From CAVVEQ01 sp963804865 (lineage in GTDB: Bacteria; Chloroflexota; Anaerolineae; Anaerolineales; Anaerolineaceae): a stretch of DNA of 64,000 nt. Shown piece by piece: positions 35,674-45,505 of this stretch (positions are counted from its first letter, which is position 1; each line of letters begins with the position of its first letter). A program made the position numbers and the translations under genes. The stretch is taken from contig CAWDSH010000001.1 of the NCBI GenBank assembly GCA_963804865.1, positions 1,178,001-1,242,000 of the forward strand, given 5' to 3'. The notes beneath the pieces are model-generated. The model worked only from the letters and a program-made list of their open reading frames with translations. It was not told the DNA's origin and searched no databases.

Positions 35674-36423
35674 TTACTCCCACTGTCCCTGCCACAAAAC
35701 CGCGTCCAGCTTCACCGCTGCTGCACCAGCTTCAAGGAAAGCTTCACCTTCCATCTTCCGGTAAATCCCGCCCCCGGCGATAACTGGTATTTCCAGCGAT
35801 TTTAGATTTCCCATCGCCTGTAAAGCCACCGGCAACACGCAGGGCCCGTATATCCTGCCACCCACTGTCTTTCCACCCACAACCAGTGTCCCTCGCGGCG
35901 CACCCAGGCTGAGCGCACTGGCACCCCATTCGGCAATCCTCGAAAGCCACTCCGAGCCCACCTCGTTCAAGGGCATCTCAACCACCAGCGGCAGCTCACC
36001 CACCCCTCCCTGGACCAGGTCCCGCGCACCACCTTCGGTGATTCCCGGGGGCAGGCTGAGTTCAACAGCCATCACACCTTCCACCTCCTCCAGGGAACGG
36101 ATCATACTTTGCAGCTCACTGGCTTCATTTGTCAATACATGCACCCAGACCGGGATGGATGATCTTGTCCATGCTGCAGAATATTTACGGATCGAAGCCT
36201 TCAAACCGGGGTTCGGCCAACCGGTATGCAGCAGGAAACCGCCAGGAAATGGCAAATATGCCCGGTTGGATGCAGGGTGGCGTGGTTTAAGGCTGATCGG
36301 ATTGGTGACGAACGCCCCCTGAATGAGCCCTTTCGGCCAGCCCTTGTGGGGTGCAAACCCCAGCATGCCGGCGGCATTCAGCCAGGGCGACGACAGATCG
36401 AGGGCGTGCAGTGTGTCCACCAA
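35674..36423 (-). CDS. Dihydroorotate-dehydrogenase-like protein, catalytic motif altered
   Basis: 249-residue TIM-barrel protein resembling class-1B PyrD. It retains the N-terminal SPWLNAAGMLGF strand, GAFVTNPISLKPR, GGFLLHTGWPNPG, and the C-terminal FMN-phosphate motifs GGRIYGPCVLPVALQ and VIAGGGIYR. The class-1 active-site motif, canonically NxSCPN, appears as ELSLPPG, so the catalytic Cys is not seen, and the FMN/substrate Lys of TKT is replaced (VTNP). At 249 residues it is about 50 shorter than usual. It pairs with a PyrK-like protein upstream (3-nt gap). I take it as a paralogue with changed or lost activity. Confidence 0.72.
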   Translation of the reverse strand: MVDTLHALDLSSPWLNAAGMLGFAPHKGWPKGLIQGAFVTNPISLKPRHPASNRAYLPFPGGFLLHTGWPNPGLKASIRKYSAAWTRSSIPVWVHVLTNEASELQSMIRSLEEVEGVMAVELSLPPGITEGGARDLVQGGVGELPLVVEMPLNEVGSEWLSRIAEWGASALSLGAPRGTLVVGGKTVGGRIYGPCVLPVALQAMGNLKSLEIPVIAGGGIYRKMEGEAFLEAGAAAVKLDAVLWQGQWE

Positions 36424-36426
36424 ACC

Positions 36427-37110
36427 TTAATCCTCCAGCTCCCGCCAATCAAAAACCGGACCATCCTTGCAGCCCAGCCTCCAACCCCTCCGGGTGCGCA
36501 CCGCGCACAAGCCACATTCGGCGTTCGCGCCACAGACCATTGGCAGGTTGATCAACACCTGGATGACTGCCTGCTTGATCCCATCTTCTTTGAACAGGTA
36601 CCTGCTGCGCACCTCAGCGATCGAGGAAAGGTCCAGGTCGAGGGCGATAAAATCCGCCCATGCCGAGATATCACCGAGTGAATCCAGGGATAACACTTCC
36701 ACCTCTTCCGGAAGGTCCAGATCGGCTTTCGCGCGCAGCATGGCGATGGAGGCTTCCATTTTCGGCAGGGATCCCAGCAATGGCAGTAATCGCCCGCCTG
36801 ATCCCTGGAAATCCACCAGAGCTATGCGCCTGGCGGAAACGGGCAGGCTAAATCCGTTTCCCAGCGGCGCGTGCACCTTCAATTCCGTGCCCGCGGTCCA
36901 ATGGACACCCTCCGGCAACGGCAGGAGAACCCCGTTTTCGTTCCAATCCAGCGGGAAGAGCACGGAAGGCAGGATCTCGTCCGTACCGGAAGAAATGGCC
37001 AGCGCATATTGCCCGGGAGTGTAATTCTCCATCCCACCTAATGGTACAAATGCGCAGGTTGTGCGCCCTTCCATACGAATTTCATCAATGCTGCATACAA
37101 CTTCCGGCAT
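36427..37110 (-). CDS. PyrK-like iron-sulfur electron-transfer subunit
   Basis: 227 residues resembling the electron-transfer subunit of type-1B dihydroorotate dehydrogenase. The C terminus carries a [2Fe-2S] motif, CGANAECGLCAVRTRRG and GCKDGPVF, as in PyrK. The N-terminal flavodoxin-reductase barrel has YTPGQYALAI, but the FAD-binding RxxS motif (canonical RPxS) is not evident in LPSVLFPLDW. The NAD-domain start (RIALVDFQGSGGRLLPLL) is present in outline. Start ATG has TACGAT with a 6-nt gap upstream. Divergent from the SPFH gene. Confidence 0.72.
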   Translation of the reverse strand: MPEVVCSIDEIRMEGRTTCAFVPLGGMENYTPGQYALAISSGTDEILPSVLFPLDWNENGVLLPLPEGVHWTAGTELKVHAPLGNGFSLPVSARRIALVDFQGSGGRLLPLLGSLPKMEASIAMLRAKADLDLPEEVEVLSLDSLGDISAWADFIALDLDLSSIAEVRSRYLFKEDGIKQAVIQVLINLPMVCGANAECGLCAVRTRRGWRLGCKDGPVFDWRELED

Positions 37111-37188
37111 GCAAATATCGTATCATGAATTGGGGATGGAAATCATTGAAACCTTTGGCAAAGGATCTGTTTCATTACTCAAAGCAAG

Positions 37189-37217
37189 TATAATAATCAT
37201 TCTAAGAGGAAGGAGAG
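37189..37217 (+). promoter_or_regulatory. -10 element and ribosome site of the SPFH gene
   Basis: TATAAT at 37189-37194, then AGGAAGGAGAGG ending 7 nt before the ATG at 37224; unlike several neighbours this mRNA has a leader. Confidence 0.5.
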
Positions 37218-37223
37218 GTTACT

Positions 37224-38249
37224 ATGAATATCGCAAGTTTAATGCAGGGTGTATCTATTCTTTTGTGGCTGGCTTTTGTTGCAGCGCTGGTGCTGGTACT
37301 GGCCGCATCCTGGCGCGGAAAACCGATCAAGAAGGGTGCGATGATCGTCATCATCGTTGCTGTGGCTGCCATCGTGCTCAGCTCATTCAGCGCCGGCCTG
37401 GTGTGGGTGAACCCGCAGGAACGCGGCGTGGTCATTTCCGCGCTCACCCCCGAGGGTTATCGCAAGCTGGCGCTTGATCCCGGTTTGCATTTCGTGGTCC
37501 CATTCGCGGAGAACGTGGTTCTCTACCAGATCTCGAAGCAGACCTACACCATGTCCATCGCGCCTTCGGAGGGACAGGTATCGGGTGATGATTCCATTTC
37601 CGCCCGTACTTCAGATGGGCAGGAAGTGCTTATCGATGCATCGGTCATCTTCCAGATCGATCCCACCAGGGTCACCCAGGTGCACATCCAATGGCAGAAC
37701 CGCTACGACCGCGACCTGGTCCGACCCATCTCACGCGGTGTGATACGCGATGCTGTCTCGCAGTTTGGCATCCAGGAAGTCTACAGCAAGCAGCGCGGTG
37801 TGGTGGAGCAGATGATCACCGAAAGCTTGAAATCCGTGCTGGAAGAGAACGGTATCATGCTGGTTGATTTCGTGCTGCGCAACATCCAGTTCTCGCCGGA
37901 ATATGCGGCATCCGTGGAGCAGAAACAGATCGCCGAACAGCTTGCTCAGCAGGCGGTGTTCGTCGTCCAGCAGCGCCAGCAGGAAGCCGAGCAAGCCCGC
38001 CAGGTGGCCAAAGGCCAGGCGGATGCGGCAGTGATCGTTGCCCAGGGTAATGCCGATTCACGCATCATCCAGGCGCAGGCTGAGGCTGAGTCGTTGAAAC
38101 TCATCCAGGAAGCGCTGCAGGGCAACCCCGACCTGCTCACCTACCAGTACATCACCAAGATATCCCCCAACATCGAAGTGATGCTGCTGCCCAGCGGGTC
38201 ACCGTTCATCTTCACCCTGCCATCCAACGTGGGATTGCAGTCACAATAA
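37224..38249 (+). CDS. SPFH/Band 7 (prohibitin-like) membrane protein
   Basis: 341 residues. Two N-terminal hydrophobic segments (about 13-30 and 38-58) are followed by the SPFH domain with WVNPQERGVVIS, PGLHFVVPF and IDPTRVTQVHIQWQNR. A coiled coil of EQKQIAEQLAQQAVFVVQQRQ and AEQARQVAKGQADAAV type extends to about 290, and the C-terminal segment ends LPSNVGLQSQ. Such scaffolds organise membrane protein complexes or protease regulation (HflK/stomatin type). Single gene with its own promoter and terminator. Confidence 0.88.
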   Translation: MNIASLMQGVSILLWLAFVAALVLVLAASWRGKPIKKGAMIVIIVAVAAIVLSSFSAGLVWVNPQERGVVISALTPEGYRKLALDPGLHFVVPFAENVVLYQISKQTYTMSIAPSEGQVSGDDSISARTSDGQEVLIDASVIFQIDPTRVTQVHIQWQNRYDRDLVRPISRGVIRDAVSQFGIQEVYSKQRGVVEQMITESLKSVLEENGIMLVDFVLRNIQFSPEYAASVEQKQIAEQLAQQAVFVVQQRQQEAEQARQVAKGQADAAVIVAQGNADSRIIQAQAEAESLKLIQEALQGNPDLLTYQYITKISPNIEVMLLPSGSPFIFTLPSNVGLQSQ

Positions 38250-38267
38250 CGTAAAATTCGATTTACT

Positions 38268-38300
38268 GCAGGGCAGGCTCAGTCTGCCCTGCCTTGATTT
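38268..38300 (+). terminator. Terminator after the SPFH gene
   Basis: Stem GCAGGGCAG / CTGCCCTGC with GCTCAGT loop, followed by CTTGATTT. Confidence 0.6.
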
Positions 38301-38311
38301 AAGGGCTCAGG

Positions 38312-38317
38312 TATAAT
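38312..38317 (+). promoter_or_regulatory. -10 element of selD, leaderless type
   Basis: TATAAT, AATCCC spacer, then ATG at 38324. No clear -35. Confidence 0.55.
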
Positions 38318-38323
38318 AATCCC

Positions 38324-39391
38324 ATGAGCAAGGAACAGCCCAGTCCCTCCGGGAAGCAGATCCGGCTCACCAGCCTCTCAAGCTGCGCTGGTTGAGCATC
38401 CAAGCTGAGCGCGGAAGCGCTGGCGCACGTGCTGCGCCCCATCGGAGAGATCTTCAAGGCTTCAGATTACCCCGACCTGCTGGTCGGACTGGAGCCGCCC
38501 GACGACGCCGCCATCTGGAAGCTGGATGATGAGCGCGCGCTCGTCCTCACCACCGATTTCTTCACCCCGGTGGTCGATGACCCATTCGATTACGGCGCCA
38601 TCGCGGCTGCCAACGCACTCTCGGATGTTTACGCCATGGGCGGGAAACCCTTCCTGGCACTCAATATCGCTGCCTTCCCGACTGACCTGCCCCACGAGAT
38701 TGGCGCGGAGATCATCCGCGGCGCAGCAGAGAAGGCGAAGGAAGCCGGGGTGGCGATCGCCGGCGGGCACACCATCCAGGACAAGGAGCCCAAGTTCGGG
38801 CTGGTCGTGCTCGGTTTCGTCCATCCCCAGAAGATACTGATCAAAGGTGCTGCGCAGCCCGGGGATACCCTGGTGCTCACCAAGCCGCTCGGTTTTGGGG
38901 TGACCACCACGGCGCTGAAACAGGAAAAGGCTGCAGCGGAGGACGTGAGCGAGGTGGTGGGCTGGATGACGCGCCTGAACGACAAGGCCTCGCAGCTGGC
39001 GCTGGAATTCGAGCTGAAAGCTGCCACGGATATCACCGGTTTCAGCCTGATCGGGCATGGGCTGGAGATGGCTGCAGCCAGCAAGGTCGGACTGCATATC
39101 ACCTTTCCCCACCTGCCCTTCGTGAGCTGCGCCCGCAAGTACGCCGAGATGGGCACCTTCCCCGGCGGGGCATTCGATAATAAGAGTTTTTACGGTTCGC
39201 AGGTCAGTTTTAGAAATCCGCTGGATGAGCCCAACCAGATGCTGCTCTTCGATCCCCAGACCAGCGGTGGATTACTGCTTTGCGTGCCACCACGGAAGAT
39301 CGAAGCGCTGCTGAAGCGGGCGGAAGCAATCGATCAACCTGCCTGGGTGGTTGGTGAAGTGACCGCGGGCGAAGGCATCCATGTGGTCTGA
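38324..39391 (+). CDS. selD: Selenide, water dikinase SelD, itself a selenoprotein
   Basis: Makes selenophosphate from selenide and ATP for selenocysteine and selenouridine synthesis. The frame starts MSKEQPSPSGKQIRL and contains an in-frame UGA at codon 24 (38393-38395) in SSCAG-U-ASKLS, exactly where SelD has its catalytic Cys or Sec (GxGC/U region). Reading through gives 355 residues of normal SelD length with the ATP-binding ALVLTTDFFTPVVDDPFDYG, GGHTIQDKEPKFGLVVLG and FDPQTSGGLL motifs. The conventional gene call would start at an internal GTG (38429) and lose the active site. A hairpin follows the UGA. TATAAT ends 6 nt before the ATG. It overlaps the deaminase by 11 nt. Confidence 0.93.
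38408..38421 (+). promoter_or_regulatory. Bacterial SECIS candidate of selD
   Basis: Hairpin AGCGC / GCGCT with GGAA loop, 12 nt after the UGA codon. Weaker than the SelW-like one because the loop lacks GU. Confidence 0.4.
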
Positions 39392-40031
39392 TCTCGCGCT
39401 GCCCTGGCAGCTGGCGTTCAGCCAGGCCTGGGAGGCATACTGCGCCGGTTCATATCCCATCGGCGCTGTCCTGCTGGACGAACACGGCAAGGTGCTCACC
39501 ACGGGCAGAAATCATGTGAACGATGCGGATGGAGAAGCGGGGGAAATCACCTTTAGCCAGTTCGCGCATGCCGAGAGCAACGCGCTGATCAAAGCAGCAA
39601 AGCTCGACAAGGAAATCCTGCACCGGTCTGTTCTTTACACGACCCTGGAGCCCTGCCCGATGTGCATGGGAATATTCTACATGTCCGGAGTGCGCGAGCT
39701 GCACTACGCGGCGCGCGACCCCTACGCCGGCTCGGCAGACATGATCGGGACTTCCTGGTACCTTTCGCTCAAACCGATCAAGACCTTCCCTCCGGAAGAC
39801 CCCAGGCTCGAGAACATCTCCATCGCGATGAACGTGCAGAACATGCTGGCCAATTACCCGGAGGAGCACCGGATCAGCATCTTCCAGCGCTGGCGGGAAA
39901 TGCACCCTCAGGGGGTTGAACTGGGTGAAAAGTGGTTCAAACAGGGTTTCCTGGCCAAGAATGGCGAACCGTCATTTGCCATTCGCAGAGGTATTCGACC
40001 AGCTCAAATAGACATTGGGGGAATGAATTGA
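39381..40031 (+). CDS. Nucleoside deaminase (CDA fold)
   Basis: Zinc-dependent deaminase of the cytidine/deoxycytidylate deaminase fold, 216 residues. Zinc ligands are the HAESN (about 55-59) and TLEPCPMCMG (about 91-100) motifs. The C-terminal extension of about 90 residues makes it longer than TadA or cytosine deaminase and suggests a guanine-deaminase-like or other nucleobase substrate. It begins within the selD end, so it is co-translated with selD; no functional link is known. Confidence 0.83.
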   Translation: MWSDLALPWQLAFSQAWEAYCAGSYPIGAVLLDEHGKVLTTGRNHVNDADGEAGEITFSQFAHAESNALIKAAKLDKEILHRSVLYTTLEPCPMCMGIFYMSGVRELHYAARDPYAGSADMIGTSWYLSLKPIKTFPPEDPRLENISIAMNVQNMLANYPEEHRISIFQRWREMHPQGVELGEKWFKQGFLAKNGEPSFAIRRGIRPAQIDIGGMN

Positions 40032-40217
40032 ATTGATCCTAAAAAAAACTAAAACAATTCATTCAATTTTTTACTCGGCAGCTCCTTCATAAAATTAATC
40101 CATCAGAAGCATGTTAAGAATTGATCCCATTGAAATCAATCTTAATGTTCGCGGTATCCAGGCGGCGGGACGATGTTGAGATGGCATGTTAAGGTGCAAA
40201 ACATCCGGATATTTATT

Positions 40218-40235
40218 ATAGAACATTTATTCTAT
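40218..40235. promoter_or_regulatory. Small palindrome in the deaminase-MFS gap
   Basis: ATAGAA - CATTTA - TTCTAT is a perfect 6-bp inverted repeat inside the 248-nt gap 40032-40279, which otherwise shows only AT-rich sequence. It might be a regulator site or nothing. Confidence 0.2.
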
Positions 40236-40279
40236 TAAGTCAAGAAGGAAGTTTTGCCCGCACGAATTGAAAAGTCGAC

Positions 40280-41620
40280 CTACGAACCGGCGGAGGCGTT
40301 ATCTGCTGTAGATCTCATTTTGCGGGGTTCACGTACCGCAAAATACAACAAGAACAGGCTCAGCATGCCGATGAACGCAGAAATCACAAACATCGCCCGG
40401 TAACTCATCGCCCCAGCCAGCCAGCCGCCGATCAAGGGGGCAATCGAAACGGCTATGCCTGGAATGGTATTGGCAAGGCCAATGTAGGTTGGGCGATTTT
40501 CCATCCCGGTGAATTCATAAACAATGGAGAACCCGGAGATAATGGTCCCCGCGGTCACGGCGCCGCGCAGGAAAAAGATGGGGAAGAACCACAAGGGGTT
40601 GGGGGCGATGACCGCCAGAACAAGCGACAGGATGTTCAGCAGCCAGCAAATCTCCAGGCTCAATTTATGACCTTTGCGGTCAGCCAGAAAGCCAAAGAAC
40701 AGGTTCGCCAGGGCCAACCCGATCTGCAGGGCGACGGTAAATCCACCGGCAACCGCGTCCGGCAGGTTCCAGGTCTGGACCGAATAGACCGTCAAGAAAC
40801 CGGTCGCCATCCCGCTCAGGGAAAAGATGATCTGCGAGAGCAGGTACATGCGAAAGTTGCGGTCCTTACGCAGGATACCCGGCAACGAGCGCAGGTAATC
40901 CCGCTGCGAGACAGCCGGCTTGCTGCTCTGGACGGGCGGCTCACGGGTAAGCGCAAGGAACACCCAGGAGAGAAAGATCAAGACAGCCGTGACCGCGAAG
41001 GAAAAGACGTAGCCCAGCGGGAAGCTGAATTTATCGAGCACAAAGGGCACGGCAAGCGCTCCCAGAATACCGCTGCCATTGCCAATAAAATTGGTGATGC
41101 CAAAGAACCGCCCGCGCTTTTCCACGGGGATGATCTTGGCGATCAGATCCTGCCAGCCCACCATGATCACCCCGGCACCAACGTTATGCCAGGTGTACAA
41201 GACAAAGAAAAGGACCAGGGTGAGGACAGGCTGGCTGAGCGCCAGGAAGTAGGTCATCGGGGCGAGCAGGAGAAGGGGAAGGCGCTCGAGGAAGAAGCCG
41301 AGCGTCACCGGGAAGAACTTTTTGCGGGGCGCGCGCTCCACCGCATTGGCAACAAACAACTGCGGCAGGAGAACTCCGCCCCAACCCAGAAAAGCGATCA
41401 GGCCAATCACCAGGGGATTCCTGGTAAAGTGGCTGACAAACAAGGGGAGAATGATAGAGGATGAGAAAAAACTCATCCCAAACCAGAAACTGGCTCCATC
41501 CAGGGCATTGACCATAAAATTCCAGCGATAATCGCGCTCGATCTGCTGTTGAACATCCGTGGAGCTGGCGTTGGCTTCAGGCATCGTCGGCATTCCTTTT
41601 TCCAGACTGACCGACATCAT
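40280..41620 (-). CDS. MFS transporter
   Basis: Major facilitator superfamily protein, 446 residues with about twelve helices, N and C termini cytoplasmic. Helix 2-3 loop reads VNALDGASFWFGMSFFSSSIILPLF at the start, with a DRKGHK loop (FLADRKGHKLS, about 321-331) and KKFFP and EKRGRFFG elements matching MFS cytoplasmic loops. A TATTAC element ends 6 nt before the first ATG of MMSVSLEK, giving the start used here rather than an earlier in-frame one. Cargo unknown. Divergent from the first beta-helix gene. Confidence 0.85.
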   Translation of the reverse strand: MMSVSLEKGMPTMPEANASSTDVQQQIERDYRWNFMVNALDGASFWFGMSFFSSSIILPLFVSHFTRNPLVIGLIAFLGWGGVLLPQLFVANAVERAPRKKFFPVTLGFFLERLPLLLLAPMTYFLALSQPVLTLVLFFVLYTWHNVGAGVIMVGWQDLIAKIIPVEKRGRFFGITNFIGNGSGILGALAVPFVLDKFSFPLGYVFSFAVTAVLIFLSWVFLALTREPPVQSSKPAVSQRDYLRSLPGILRKDRNFRMYLLSQIIFSLSGMATGFLTVYSVQTWNLPDAVAGGFTVALQIGLALANLFFGFLADRKGHKLSLEICWLLNILSLVLAVIAPNPLWFFPIFFLRGAVTAGTIISGFSIVYEFTGMENRPTYIGLANTIPGIAVSIAPLIGGWLAGAMSYRAMFVISAFIGMLSLFLLYFAVREPRKMRSTADNASAGS

Positions 41621-41626
41621 ATCACG

Positions 41627-41632
41627 GTAATA
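41627..41632 (-). promoter_or_regulatory. -10 element of the MFS gene, leaderless type
   Basis: TATTAC on the minus strand, CGTGAT spacer, then ATG at 41620. Confidence 0.4.
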
Positions 41633-41715
41633 CACCCTCCAATCATGAGAAATGCCGGTCATAAAAACGGCGCTCCCCACTCCACCTTACAGTTTTGCAT
41701 TATTCGCAGTTGATG

Positions 41716-41744
41716 CTTGACTTCTATTGACTAATATGATATTA
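41716..41744 (+). promoter_or_regulatory. Promoter of beta-helix gene A
   Basis: TTGACT (41716-41721), 17-nt spacer, TATTAT (41739-41744). Leader of about 90 nt to ATG 41841, with an AAGGA ribosome site. Its sequence differs from the promoters of genes B and C. Confidence 0.55.
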
Positions 41745-41840
41745 TTTATCTAAATAGTCTAATTAGTATGTCCCGGCAGTGGAGAAGGGAAGAATTACAT
41801 CCACCCGGTCCTTCTGTGGTCTGTTCAAAAAAGGAAAAAA

Positions 41841-44800
41841 ATGAATACACGCTTTTTGAAGTTTGTGCTGTCTGCCGCCATGCTTACCTTGCTGGCGGCT
41901 TTTTTGTTCACGGGTACGGTTCACGCCCAGGATACCGCTCCGCAGCCCGAAACGCTGCCAACGAGTGCACCTGAAGTGGTTCCCGTTGAAGTCGTTCCCC
42001 TACCCGAGGAGGCCGTGGCAGATGCGCCAATCGAAATCGCAGCTACGGAGCCAGTCCTCCTGGCTGAAACATTATCCGACAGCGGATTGATCGTGGTGGA
42101 TACCAACGGCGAATCCGTGCCGCTGACAGTTGAAGCTCTCACCGATGTGGATCCCTGGTTTAAAGTAGGCGCAACCACATACGCGTTCACCATTACCGAC
42201 TGCAACCCGGATGTCGCCGGAAATCAAGGCTGCCTCAATCCTCTCCAGGCAGCGGTCGACTACATTTCCGCCAATGGCACCATCCCCAGCGATGGTTTCA
42301 TTCACGTGGATGCCGGCACCCTGCCCAACCAGAAAGTGACGATCGACGGCACCCAGCCCTTCCTGAATTCCTTGAAAGGTATCGCCGGGCATGTCAACCC
42401 GGATACCTTTACTCCGGATGCGATCCTCTCCTTTACCGATGGCACTACCGGCAGTTATCTTTTTGTACACAACAAACTCAATGGTTTTATATTGAGCGGA
42501 TTATCCATCAAGGGGGATATCACCCCCCTATTCTCGCAATGGGGTGTGGTGGATATCATCGACAGCAAGGGTGCCGTCCTGCTTCAGGACCTGGTTGTTG
42601 AAAATGGGTACTACGGCGGCAGCGGGATCCGGATCTATAATCACGACGGGATCATCACGATCAAAAATGTGGATTCCAGCCGCAATGGCGGCGGAGGTGC
42701 TTATATCTCAAACCTGGTCAGTACGGCAGGGGTTACGATCACCAACTCAAGTTTTGACGATAACAATGCCGGAGGTGCCAGTTTTCCCACCACCGGTCTC
42801 CACATCATTACCAAAGGAGCGGTATCCATTTCCGGAATCAGCGCCAGCCGCAACATGGGTACGGATCCCAACCTGTGGATCGAACAGGCCAGCTCGGTAA
42901 CGATCAAAAGCAGTGAGATCAACGAAAATCTCACCAGCACCGGCCTGGATATCCAGGGGATCAAAGGCGCAATCACCCTACTCAATGTATACGCAGATCA
43001 AAACAATGCCGGGCTAACCTTTTCCACTGAAGGCAATATCTCTCTCACCAATGTGAGCGCCAGCCAGAATACCCTCTACGGCGCACGCCTGGATACATGC
43101 TGGGGCGCACCCTGCATCACCAGCGGATCTGGAAAAGTGACCATCGCTGCGAGCACATTTGATTCAAATACAACCAGCGGCGGCGGGGTAGATATTTCCG
43201 GTCTCTGGGTGCATGCACGCGGAGCGATCTCCCTCACCGGCGTCTCTGCCAGCATCAACGGCACAGTTGGCGTCGACGCAACAGGCGCCATCCTGAAAAA
43301 TCACGACTCTCAGCTCGTCAGCCCGGTGACCATTAAAACCAGCACCTTCGATCATAACCAACTAAAAGGCTTGACGGTCAATTCCAAAGGTGCCATCAAC
43401 CTGACCAGCGTGAGTGCCTCTCAAAATATCGGGAATACCGGTGCGCTGCTGGATAACACCACCGGCACCACCGCCGGGGTGACAATCAAAGGTTCATCCA
43501 TTGCTCCGAACAAATTTAATTTGAACGGCAACTCCGCTGGTGAACACGGGCTGGAGATACGGACCAATGGCAGCGTTTCAGTGAGTCGGGTGTATGCAAA
43601 TTCGAATGGTGGGGACGGGCTATTATTTTTATTCATCCACCCCCAGCAATGTGACCATCACCAACAGCTTTTTTTGGCAAAATGATCATAAAGGCCTTGA
43701 TATTTCCACGCATGGGACAATTTCATTAACGGATGTGTCCGCTGGCACGAATGGCAATAAAGGCGCAACACTCTACAACAATGATGCACTCACTCCTAAA
43801 AACGTCACCATCAAGAACGGCGATTTCTCGTTCAATAACGATCACAGCTTAGTCATTAGCTCGATAGGCGCCATCACCCTGACGAATACGAATGCAAGTT
43901 CCAATGGGATAGATCATTATGGAGTCTCTGCGGTCAACCTATCAGGAACCGCGGGCGTCACCATCACAGGCGGGACTTTCAGCAACAATTTTACAGGCAT
44001 CCAAATTTCAACACGGGGACCCATCAAACTGAGCAATATTATTGCGAATGGAAACAGTTATCGCGGGGCAGATCTTGATAATAGCACCGCCGATTCTGCC
44101 CAAGCGGTGACCATTACAAATGGCGAGTTTTCTGGGACCACAAACCATGGTCTATATGTCCTCACCAAAGGCGCTCTCAATTTCACGAATATCACAGCCA
44201 GCGATAATACAGGCTATGGTGCATATCTCGATCAAAGACCTGCTGGAACCACCTTCCCCACGGCTACGATCACCAAAGGTGAGTTCCATAATAATGGCAA
44301 CTACGGGCTGGTCCTGTATGGCCGCGGCACAATCAAGCTCACCAATGTGTCTGCCACGAATAACATCGGCAACGGTGCATATATCGAGAACCACTCCGGT
44401 AATGTTTCCCTGCTCGCCTCCGGTGCAACTGGCGGCAATCATTTCAGTGCCAATACTGGCACCCATGACGGGCTGGATATCAACACCCAGGGTGCGGTTA
44501 CGCTGATTAAGGTTTATGCCACCAATAATACCGGGGCTACCGGTGTAAATCTATTCTACACCACTGATTTCGTCACATTTTTCCCCGTCGGCAATGTAAC
44601 CATCAATGGTGGCGGTTATTCCCTTCAAGCCCAGGGGCTGGTGGTCCGTTCCAAGGGCAGCATAAATGTCAATAACGTCGTCGCAAGTCAAAATACGACT
44701 ACCGGCATCAGCCTTGATAACACCTACGATACCACAGGCACCAAAGGCATCATCATCACCCGAACCAACGTGATGCTGAATAATACCGGCTTATCAGCAT

Positions 44801-45378
44801 TATCTTACGGCACCATCCTGGTCAACAAGATCAGTGCCGGAACAAACACGGGACAAGGGGTTAGCCTCAATAACGCCTTCGGCGCTTTCACCACTCCCAA
44901 GGGCATCTCGGTGCTCGGAAGTTACGGGATCAGCGAAATCTCCAAGAATGGCGCCCAGGGGCTCACCATCCACACCAAGGGCGCGGTGGTGATCAGCAAA
45001 CTTAGCGCATACAATAATACCGGATTCGCAATCGATGTGAACAATTACCAGGCCGGGTTGGGCAAGGGCACAGTCACGCTTTCCTCTGTGACCACGAACA
45101 ACAATGATCAGCGAGGCATCAATATCGAAAGCAATAATACGGTCAGCCTGAGCTCGTTGACGGTGCTCTACAATGGCGTGACCCTGGGTGCCAGAGGGAT
45201 CGGGATCAATACCCATAACCATAATTTATCCTTATCCAACAGCCTGATATCCGGGAATGGTCTCTATGGACTGGCTGCGACGATCGGCACCGGGAAATTC
45301 ACGATCAGCAATACCTTCTATTTTGGGAACAGCGTCTTCTCTCCCGGAACTTACCAGAATATTTTTATCAGCCACTAA
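41841..45378 (+). CDS. Secreted right-handed beta-helix protein A, split by one frameshift
   Basis: About 1178 residues, exported by a signal peptide (MNTRFLKFVLSAAMLTLLAAFLFTG..., cleavage near VHAQ). A Pro/Glu/Val-rich linker is followed by a conserved N-terminal segment (ETLSDSGLIVVDTNGESVPL, DVDPWFKVG, SDGFIHVDAGTLPNQ) and then a long array of beta-helix coils with repeated GxxISLTNVSASxN-type rungs. A Cys pair sits in LDTCWGAPC. One G too many in the GGG at 43617-43619 breaks the frame; without it GDGYYFYSSTPSN joins both parts. No membrane anchor at the end. Likely surface or extracellular, perhaps adhesin or polysaccharide-binding; family function unknown. Confidence 0.78.
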
Positions 45379-45426
45379 ACCCGAACGGAATTAATAAATC
45401 CACCATCCAATCCATTAATAATCAAA

Positions 45427-45458
45427 ACCAGGCACCCGAAAGGTGCCTGGTGATTTTT
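45427..45458 (+). terminator. Terminator of beta-helix gene A
   Basis: Stem ACCAGGCACC / GGTGCCTGGT, loop CGAAA, then GATTTTTT. A near-identical stem ends gene C. Confidence 0.85.
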
Positions 45459-45466
45459 TATCCATG

Positions 45467-45488
45467 GGGGCAATTCGTGAATTGCCCC
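45467..45488. repeat. 22-bp palindromic dispersed repeat, copy 1
   Basis: GGGGCAATTCGTGAATTGCC plus CC, 10-bp arms around GT, followed by TACAAC. The same 22 bp is at 53372-53393 and 55487-55508. Confidence 0.85.
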
Positions 45489-45505
45489 TACAACCTATTG
45501 AAATC

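Noticed and set aside
40667..41464. 265-codon plus-strand frame over the MFS gene
   Set aside because: Polar, low-complexity translation; the opposite strand encodes a normal transporter.
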